64,000 bases of DNA from NCBI GenBank assembly GCA_977017575.1, contig CDRNVI010000040.1, positions 310,001 to 374,000 on the forward strand, in the 5' to 3' direction. Shown one piece after another: positions 57,886 through 64,000 of this stretch (the stretch's first letter is position 1; each line of letters begins with the position of its first letter). The position numbers and the translations under genes were made by a program. This DNA comes from Paramoeba atlantica. Taxonomy: Eukaryota > Discosea. The notes beneath the pieces were generated by a model that saw only the letters and a list, made by a program, of their open reading frames with translations, was not told the DNA's origin and did no database searches.

Positions 57886-59379
57886 ATGGGTTTTCTACGT
57901 TCATGCATACGACATTCGGTCGCAAAAGAGCTTAAAATACTTCCCACTGAGCCGCTCTACACCTCTAGCATTTATCCTTCTGTTGTCGCCAACAAATTAC
58001 CGAAAGCATTTCTAGATCCCGCACATTTTTCTCCCAATAAGGGCTCACCACATAAAACTTTCTTTTCGCAACTTACCCACCGAAAACGGAGAATTCCCAA
58101 AAGTTTCATCGAAGCTCGCAATTGGGATTACCTTACCGCAGATCTCCCACCCGGGACACCGGTCGAGGTGGTTGCCCCTCATGTGGTGCGAGCTAACGGC
58201 CCGACCGTAGCACTGGCCTTTCTCGAAACCCACACCGCGATGCTGGAGGTCTTCGAATGTTTTCGTAACCCCAGTCAACCCATTCCCCGCATCGATGCTG
58301 ATTACTGGATGCACAAAGTACGCAGTGCCTATCGCCATCGTCAAGATCTCGGCTGTCTGTATGCCTCGAATAACTGCGCTCGAGTCATGCATGGCACCGA
58401 GGATGAAATCCCTGGACTCTCCGCAGATCTCTACGGGAACACCTGTCGGGTTCGGTTGCTCGGGGATGGCCCGTTGCATGGGGCCCTGCATGCGCTGTAC
58501 ACCTTCCTTACCCCACTCGGTGTGGATCAATTCTGGATGTCGCATCTTCGCTCCCGACGACACACATTTATGGGAAATGAACGGGTCCCGTGCAGTTGTG
58601 TGGAAAATGGGGTCGCGTTTCAATTGGAGAATTTAGGGGATATGGAAACGCCTGAATATATTTTGAGTAATCGCCACAGGGGCTGCCGCGGTACGCTCCA
58701 ACTTTTATCCGAGCAAACCAACGTGCTTGATATCTTTGGCGGTGCGGGGTATAGTACCGCGGTAGCGTTATACGGCGGTGCAAAATATGTTCTTTATCTT
58801 GATGACAGGCCGAAAGCCCACTCTCTTTTGCAGAACATCACTCAAGGAATCACACATACAGCTACTTTGGATGCTCCAAGCGATTGTGAAAATGTAGAGA
58901 CCTATTTACTGGACGCCGAAAGTCGAAGCTTCCATGCAGTTTGTGTTAATATTCCCATGGCGTTTTGGAATGCAAAGGTGGGGTCGCGCTTAAAACTGGA
59001 AAAGAAGGATGGAGAAGACAAATCTCCTGTAGAACAAGAGGAAAAGAAAGGAACACCTGACCGCACCTCTACCCAGACAAATCTTAAGGAACGTCTGGTA
59101 CGTATTATGGCGAACGCTATTCGTTGTGCGACTACAGATGGATACATGGTAATATCACACCCTCAAACTCCACTCCGGCTCGAAGCCTCAAAAAAGTCCA
59201 GCATTTCTCAATCAGTCACAATTGGTTCTTTGGTTCACCAGGCTTCGATCCGCGAGCAAAGATCGTTGAGTCTTTTGAAAACACTTTCCAGTGGCCCAGA
59301 TTTTCCCCAAACTGACTTTCTAGAGTCTCCCGGTTTACAGCCCTATTGCCAAGTTGGACTTGTGTACAGAGTTCATTGA
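57886..59379 (+). CDS. RlmI-like class I SAM methyltransferase, divergent
   Basis: The protein has 497 residues from ATG 57886. The basic start (MGFLRSCIRHSVAKELKIL) suggests a mitochondrial presequence. The RlmI/RlmK-type order follows: linker DYWMHKVRSAYRHRQDL, RVMHGTEDEIPGLSADLYGN (matching 'RLVhGExDGLPGLxVDxY'), then SAM motif I NVLDIFGGAGYST and LYLDDR. Family enzymes methylate 23S rRNA cytosine. The expected substrate motif 'DPP' reads NIPM (FHAVCVNIPMAFW), and a Lys/Glu-rich insertion of about 35 residues follows it. Activity may be changed or lost. Confidence 0.72.
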   Translation: MGFLRSCIRHSVAKELKILPTEPLYTSSIYPSVVANKLPKAFLDPAHFSPNKGSPHKTFFSQLTHRKRRIPKSFIEARNWDYLTADLPPGTPVEVVAPHVVRANGPTVALAFLETHTAMLEVFECFRNPSQPIPRIDADYWMHKVRSAYRHRQDLGCLYASNNCARVMHGTEDEIPGLSADLYGNTCRVRLLGDGPLHGALHALYTFLTPLGVDQFWMSHLRSRRHTFMGNERVPCSCVENGVAFQLENLGDMETPEYILSNRHRGCRGTLQLLSEQTNVLDIFGGAGYSTAVALYGGAKYVLYLDDRPKAHSLLQNITQGITHTATLDAPSDCENVETYLLDAESRSFHAVCVNIPMAFWNAKVGSRLKLEKKDGEDKSPVEQEEKKGTPDRTSTQTNLKERLVRIMANAIRCATTDGYMVISHPQTPLRLEASKKSSISQSVTIGSLVHQASIREQRSLSLLKTLSSGPDFPQTDFLESPGLQPYCQVGLVYRVH

Positions 59380-59740
59380 GGGAAAATCTATAGATTGCTT
59401 TCATCGGAAATTATCATATGTTGATCTGTAAAGTAATTTTAATTTTCGCTCTTTGACCTACAGTTGTAGGCATCTGAATTATCCGGCTTGATCAGTACTG
59501 CACCAGTTGAGATGTTAGTGGAAGGTTTAACTAAAACACAATCTTGAAATATTTCATATGATTCGAAAGATTCTTTCATCTAAGTCTGTTTACGAGTCAG
59601 TTCATATGTAGTTGCATAAATTTTGTTTGACTGTTCCTAATTTTTCTACCGTATTTAAAAAATAAGTTTTGTTAATCTTTTCGATAAAAATAAACAAGCT
59701 TCGTACTTTCCACTTTCATATTTTCTAGGAAGCATTCACA
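59380..59740. other. spacer, nothing recognised
   Basis: 361 AT-rich bases. TTTTCTAG (59721-59728) is a likely acceptor 12 bases before PSMB3. Confidence 0.4.
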
Positions 59741-60355
59741 ATGTCTATTATGCAATACAACGGCGGGTGCTGTGTTGCCATGGCGGGCGACCAATGTTTT
59801 GCAATTGCCTCCGATCTCGGCCTCGTGTCTCAGGGGAAAAATATTTCAAACGAGTGTGATAAAGTTCACTGCGTGCACGATCGGCTGTTTCTAGCGCTCA
59901 GTGGACTAGCCACAGATCGTACCACTGTGCTCGAAAAGCTCACATATCGATGCAACATGTACAAACTCAGAGAGGAGCGAAATATTGCCCCCAGCTCGTT
60001 TACGGCGATGTTGTCCAACATGTTTTATGAGCGACGATTTGGGCCTTGGTTTGTTGAGCCAGTGATTGCGGGGTTCAATCCGGACAACAGCGTTATGCTT
60101 GCCTCTACCGATCTGATTGGGGCAAAGAGCACCCCGAAGGACTTTGTGTGCACCGGAACTTGCGAGGACTCTCTGATGGGAATATGTGAGACACTGTGGC
60201 GTCCTGGCCTTGGGCCCGAAGAGCTCTTCGAAGTCATCTCACAGTCTTTGCTGTCCGCTCTCGATCGCGATTGTATCAGTGGTTGGGGTGCAAAAGTGTT
60301 TATCGTGACGCCTCAGAAAATCGTGACAAGAATCCTCAAAACAAGGGCAGATTGA
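59741..60355 (+). CDS. PSMB3: 20S proteasome subunit beta-3 (PSMB3)
   Basis: The protein has 204 residues, the same length as human PSMB3 (205), and starts MSIMQYNGGCCVAMAGDQCF like the human MSIMSYNGG. YERRFGPWFVEPVIAGFNPD, DLIGAKSTPKDFVCTGTC and SALDRDCISGWGAKVFIV also match. Beta-3 is a non-catalytic ring subunit without a propeptide, which fits the direct start. Confidence 0.95.
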   Translation: MSIMQYNGGCCVAMAGDQCFAIASDLGLVSQGKNISNECDKVHCVHDRLFLALSGLATDRTTVLEKLTYRCNMYKLREERNIAPSSFTAMLSNMFYERRFGPWFVEPVIAGFNPDNSVMLASTDLIGAKSTPKDFVCTGTCEDSLMGICETLWRPGLGPEELFEVISQSLLSALDRDCISGWGAKVFIVTPQKIVTRILKTRAD

Positions 60356-60655
60356 CGAGCTTGGATGCGCAGCTCCGCACTCGATGAATACAATACATGA
60401 TCTTTGTAACTTTTAACTTGTATTATTAAAGTTGAACGAAAGAAATGATTACATCACACACCCTGGAGGTACGATAGGTTACCCGGCTCATGGCTAATAT
60501 TAATATGTATATTGAAACCCAAGCATTGAACATTATACCTGTCGTGCTTCGTGAACCTCTACCGTGGCTACAATTTCAGATTGTAAACCTTATATCAAAG
60601 TACATGTATACTTCGAAACTCACGAATCTACCTTTTTCTCTATTTTTTAGCATCT
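60356..60655. other. spacer, nothing recognised
   Basis: 300 bases; the 81-codon frame at 60490 overlaps RPB9 out of frame and looks random. CTCTATTTTTTAG (60638-60650) precedes the RPB9 ATG by five bases. Confidence 0.4.
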
Positions 60656-61030
60656 ATGCCTATCCAGTTCTGCCCTGCCTGTCACAATTTGCTATACCCT
60701 ACGGAGGATGTAGTCAACAGACGTTTGGAATATGAATGTCGCCGTGCAGAATGCCGGCAGAAAGTGTACGGAGTCGACTCACTTGTCGAAATACATGACC
60801 TAAAGGGCGGTGTATCTAAACTTGGGGCCTCCGTACAGGATCTTGCAGCTCACGCCGATGATGCCACGCTGCAAAGAGTACACACAATTCTCTGCCCCTC
60901 GTGTCAAACTACGAAGGGGGTCGTTCTTTTTATGAATCCATATCGCTTAGACCCAGAGAATATGGGTCTTATTTGCGTGTGCGTGAATTGTAGGCACGTG
61001 TGGGATAGGAAAGAAATGCAACGAGATTGA
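60656..61030 (+). CDS. POLR2I: RNA polymerase II subunit RPB9
   Basis: The protein has 124 residues. It has two zinc ribbons: an N-terminal one with FCPACHNLLYP and ECRRAECRQ, and a TFIIS-like one with CPSCQTTKGVVLFMNPYR and CVCVNCRHVW. The order, size and FCPxC-NLLYP start identify Rpb9, rather than Rpa12 or Rpc11, which have a D-E acid pair before the second ribbon's last hairpin. It contributes to start-site choice and fidelity. Confidence 0.88.
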   Translation: MPIQFCPACHNLLYPTEDVVNRRLEYECRRAECRQKVYGVDSLVEIHDLKGGVSKLGASVQDLAAHADDATLQRVHTILCPSCQTTKGVVLFMNPYRLDPENMGLICVCVNCRHVWDRKEMQRD

Positions 61031-61337
61031 AGGTTGCTTATTTCTGCATCACTAGGTCATCACGCTTTCGGAAAACGTAGTGTAATGTAGCAGGCAAAAC
61101 GTATGTCAGTATTCCATTGTTTGTGAAAAAAATATTACACATTTTTAGTGTAGAAGTTTGGCAGTAACTTGCGGAGTACTCTATTTTTGAGTAAATTCAA
61201 TTTACTAAATCAATTTACTAAATTGATTCAGTATTGAACCCTGAAAAGTTTTAGTTTGTATACTAAATGGCCTGGTTCAGTAGCAAAATTTTCTTTACTG
61301 GCACGGAATCGAGATATCCAGTTGCGAAGTGGAGTCA
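61031..61337. other. spacer, nothing recognised
   Basis: AT-rich, with a short repetition of AATTTACTAAAT at 61200-61220. No gene seen. Confidence 0.35.
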
Positions 61338-63707
61338 ATGAGCCGTTCCATTGCTCGACTTTCACATGCCTCTTCCAGCTTAATACGCTGTTCTCAGGTA
61401 ATACCTGATCTTTTCTCTGCGGTAAAAGAGCTAATAGAAAATAGTATTGACGCCGGAGCACTCTTTGTCGATGTTTTAGTGGAAGAATTTGGGACGGGAA
61501 ATATTGTTGTAATAGACAATGGCAGCGGTATGGATGTCAGTGAATTAGAGGGACTTGCAACGTTGTACCAAACTTCAAAACTTAGTACTTTCGAAGAGTG
61601 TGAAACCGTAAGGTCTTTCGGTTTTCGTGGGGAAGCCTTGGCGTCACTATGCGCACTGTGTAAAGAGGTGGAGGTAACAAGTAAGAAAGAGGGGATCGAA
61701 CGAACCTGCATGTATGCTAATGGAAAGCTCTCAAGCACGAAAGTTTCACAAAACATCACCCACACTTCCGGCACTAATGTAACCCTTTTAGGCTTGTTCG
61801 ATGCACTTCCGGTTCGGCGCAAACATTTCGTGACATCCTGTAAGCGGGAGTTTTCCACCGCACTACACAAATGGCGTCAATATTGTTTTTTATGCCTTTT
61901 AAAAGACCATATCACTTCACAACCTGGCTGTCGAGTTCGTCTTTTGCACAACAACGCCGTTGTTGGTTCCTCACAATTAGGTCAACCCGTTATACAAGGT
62001 ATCGCTAGCGTTTTTGGGTCCAAAATCGCACGTTCTCTTACCACCGTGTCGTGGAGTTTCGAGCAGGATTCTGGCTTGGACAGCGAAGAAATGTCGAAGG
62101 TGCCAACATGTATTACCGTTCAAGGGGCTTTAGGGCTTGTTGCCTCAGCGTCCTCAGCTCTACACTATCTTTTCGTCAATGGACGTCCCGTTGACATCCC
62201 ACGGATCCACAAAGCGTTGTTGGCGTCTCGTATAGATCCGACTGCATCGACCTTAGCTCGAAAATCACAAACGCTATCGGTTGCCTACATATTGAACATG
62301 AACATGGAAGATTCAGGAAGATCTGTTGATTATAATGTAACCCCTGATAAGCGAACGGTCATTCTACACGATGAGGCAGTCCTTGCTGACTTGCTGCACC
62401 GACATGCTGCAGCTCATTTTCAGGAACAACGAAGTACTGAAAAGCGCCAATATTCTATGTGCACGCCGACAGTCTCAGCGGTTGGTCAAGAAATCACGAC
62501 TCCAATACAGAAGAAGGTAAACAGCAGTCTTGCTTATCGTACTCGAGACTCATCGTCTTCGAATGATAGGACTGGGAAGAAGAATGAATTAGATGTTACG
62601 CCTTTATTTACTCCAGGACCGCTAGAATATACACCCACTGTATGGGAAAAATCAAACACGTCTAACTACAATCAAGATCGGACTATGGACAATCAAAATA
62701 CAGTTACGCCACCCGTCAATATTATTGACATATCAACGAAAATTGTGGACCACGAACAGGAAGAAGCAAATATTGTAGACCCAGAAATCCGTCTTGATTT
62801 TTCGCAATCGAGCTCAGATTCAAATTTGTCTGGAGATGAGAACAGTGCTCCTTTGGAAGAGTATTCGTGGACGGTTAGTACAGCAGAATGTATACTCTTT
62901 GCCGACTCAAATGACAGACGCGTGATGCCACGAAACTGGTCAGTGACACCAGAAAATGTTGTCGGTCAAGATGCACCTCGCTTACTCGACCGCACTGACT
63001 TTTTGCGGATGTTCGTTCTTGGGCAATTCAACCTTGGGTTCATTCTTACGTCACTAGATGGGCAACTTTTTATAATCGATCAGCATGCTGCAGATGAGAA
63101 ACACAATTATGAATCTCTCGTTTTGGACGCGAAACGGCAGGTTCGAAAGCAGCGACTTCTTGTTCCCTACGAGCTCAGCAGTGCACTTTCCCCTCGTCAC
63201 ATAGAAATTCGAGAAATATTGCGCCAGTTAGAAAACCATGGTATTGAACTACATTGGAAAGATGTTGAATGCGTTGAAGCAGATGATTATGTTGTTTCAT
63301 CTGCTTGTCAGGTTCTATGTGTACCGACAACCATCGGAATAACATACTCTCTTTATGACGTCGAAGATGTCATCACACAACTGCTTAATACTCCCGAGTC
63401 ATCTCGGCATCAATTCAATTCTACTGAGTTCCTGCCGCAGTCAAAGAGAAATCTTGAGAGCAACAACAATAGCAAAATTAAATCGTCATGCGTAGATACG
63501 GATATAGGCACGGACTCAAATATTTTACTGTCTACTAGGGTTTATGATATGCTTGCTTCGCGCGCGTGCCGCAAGAGCATTATGATTGGCGATCCATTGG
63601 ATTTCTTGACCATGCGTAACGTAGTAAGCAGATTAGGTTCACTACAAAACCCCTGGGAATGCCCCCACGGACGTCCGACTATTAGACGGGTTGCGGTAAC
63701 AAAATAG
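61338..63707 (+). CDS. PMS2: MutL homolog PMS2/PMS1-type mismatch repair endonuclease
   Basis: The protein has 789 residues from ATG 61338 (the frame opens at a GTG three codons earlier). The GHKL ATPase is complete: KELIENSIDAGA (about 28-39), VVIDNGSGMD, FGFRGEALASL, and LFDALPVRRK. A variable linker spans about 385-530. The C-terminal domain has the metal-binding endonuclease motif DQHA-x2-E-x4-E as DQHAADEKHNYE (about 576-587), the ACRKSIMIG motif and CPHGRP. MutL-alpha nicks the new strand during mismatch repair. All catalytic residues appear intact. Confidence 0.95.
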   Translation: MSRSIARLSHASSSLIRCSQVIPDLFSAVKELIENSIDAGALFVDVLVEEFGTGNIVVIDNGSGMDVSELEGLATLYQTSKLSTFEECETVRSFGFRGEALASLCALCKEVEVTSKKEGIERTCMYANGKLSSTKVSQNITHTSGTNVTLLGLFDALPVRRKHFVTSCKREFSTALHKWRQYCFLCLLKDHITSQPGCRVRLLHNNAVVGSSQLGQPVIQGIASVFGSKIARSLTTVSWSFEQDSGLDSEEMSKVPTCITVQGALGLVASASSALHYLFVNGRPVDIPRIHKALLASRIDPTASTLARKSQTLSVAYILNMNMEDSGRSVDYNVTPDKRTVILHDEAVLADLLHRHAAAHFQEQRSTEKRQYSMCTPTVSAVGQEITTPIQKKVNSSLAYRTRDSSSSNDRTGKKNELDVTPLFTPGPLEYTPTVWEKSNTSNYNQDRTMDNQNTVTPPVNIIDISTKIVDHEQEEANIVDPEIRLDFSQSSSDSNLSGDENSAPLEEYSWTVSTAECILFADSNDRRVMPRNWSVTPENVVGQDAPRLLDRTDFLRMFVLGQFNLGFILTSLDGQLFIIDQHAADEKHNYESLVLDAKRQVRKQRLLVPYELSSALSPRHIEIREILRQLENHGIELHWKDVECVEADDYVVSSACQVLCVPTTIGITYSLYDVEDVITQLLNTPESSRHQFNSTEFLPQSKRNLESNNNSKIKSSCVDTDIGTDSNILLSTRVYDMLASRACRKSIMIGDPLDFLTMRNVVSRLGSLQNPWECPHGRPTIRRVAVTK

Positions 63708-63927
63708 AGCTGCGTAGAAATTAGAGGATATTCACACGTCCCTTCATTTTTGCTATAAATTGGTATAAAATAAGTTCGCTATAAATTTTACATGTACTTC
63801 AATGAATCTAATAGGTTAATGTACTGATGCGTAATCTAATCGAATTACTTTTCCATGTATACCTATTCGAATTTGCCTATATTACTTAAACTCTTTTAGT
63901 AAATTCGCATCTGCTAACTCAACGCAC

Positions 63928-64000
63928 ATGGTGCTTCGACAAGCCGTAAAGTGGCCACACAAATTTATCGACACAGAAGATGCTTTAAAAGCAGTTACAA
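63928..64000 (+). CDS. possible next gene, truncated by window
   Basis: An ATG at 63928 opens a frame through the right edge (MVLRQAVKWPHKFIDTEDAL). The visible 24 codons are too few to name a family; the position and direction fit a further gene of the array. Confidence 0.35.
   Translation, partial: MVLRQAVKWPHKFIDTEDALKAVT

Noticed and set aside
1-64000. tRNA, rRNA and CRISPR features
   Set aside because: No A-box/B-box pair with a cloverleaf, no rRNA-like sequence and no regularly spaced repeat array with unique spacers were found by eye; the 10-bp arrays at 46.6 and 48.3 kb have no spacers.

Overview
The window looks like nuclear DNA of a protist with compact, nearly intron-free genes. 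Housekeeping families are plainly eukaryotic: proteasome PSMB3 and Rpt1, RNA polymerase II subunit RPB9, a TFIIIC tau95/GTF3C5-like protein, LSM14/Scd6, an RBBP4/MSI1 WD protein, gamma-SNAP, PIG-U, MND1 and a PMS2-type MutL. COQ3 and a bL17-type mitochondrial ribosomal protein point to a respiring mitochondrion. No plastid gene was recognised. All three standard stop codons are used as stops. The species cannot be named from the sequence.

The strongest large-scale signal is direction. About 35 apparent host genes, from the partial gene at the left edge to the possible partial gene at the right edge, all lie on the + strand. Every minus-strand reading frame that can be supported belongs to a transposon. 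Several start codons sit only 0-12 bases after a pyrimidine-rich tract ending in AG. This layout resembles directional gene arrays transcribed as long precursors and matured by spliced-leader trans-splicing, but no leader can be proven from DNA alone. Gene content (TFIIIC-like and PIG-U-like proteins, many cut-and-paste transposons) argues against an ordinary trypanosomatid.

Layout. 1-17.3 kb: RBBP4-like, a large organelle-targeted protein, TELO2-like, LSM14/Scd6, WWE protein, coiled-coil protein, ZIP transporter, gamma-SNAP. 17.5-20.0 kb: a transposon island with a complete Merlin-type element inserted in a long hairpin, then a GC-rich non-coding block. 20.0-34.3 kb: PIG-U, Rpt1, DDX47, TFIIIC subunit, COQ3, a serine-less lipase-fold protein, thioredoxin-like protein, prolyl 4-hydroxylase-like protein. 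34.3-38.8 kb: a Stowaway-like inverted-repeat element followed by a hAT element that seems to have split a host gene, probably the GT25 glycosyltransferase. 39.4-43.5 kb: GT25, a Fip1-motif/CCCH protein, RPF2, Rieske protein. 43.5-48.4 kb: a mariner-type MITE dimer, an LRR gene and a PIF/Harbinger-type element nested in a Merlin relic. 48.6-54.3 kb: two unknown genes, a hAT relic, bL17m and a Tc1/mariner relic. 54.4-64 kb: MND1, a second LRR gene, small unknown genes, an RlmI-like methyltransferase, PSMB3, RPB9, PMS2.

Four genes contain GC-rich stretches in which the coding strand is C-rich first and then abruptly G-rich. This strand-composition flip is unlike the surrounding roughly 40% GC genes and is reported as a separate finding. 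Four cut-and-paste superfamilies (Merlin, hAT, PIF/Harbinger, Tc1/mariner) occur here, and no retroelement was recognised.
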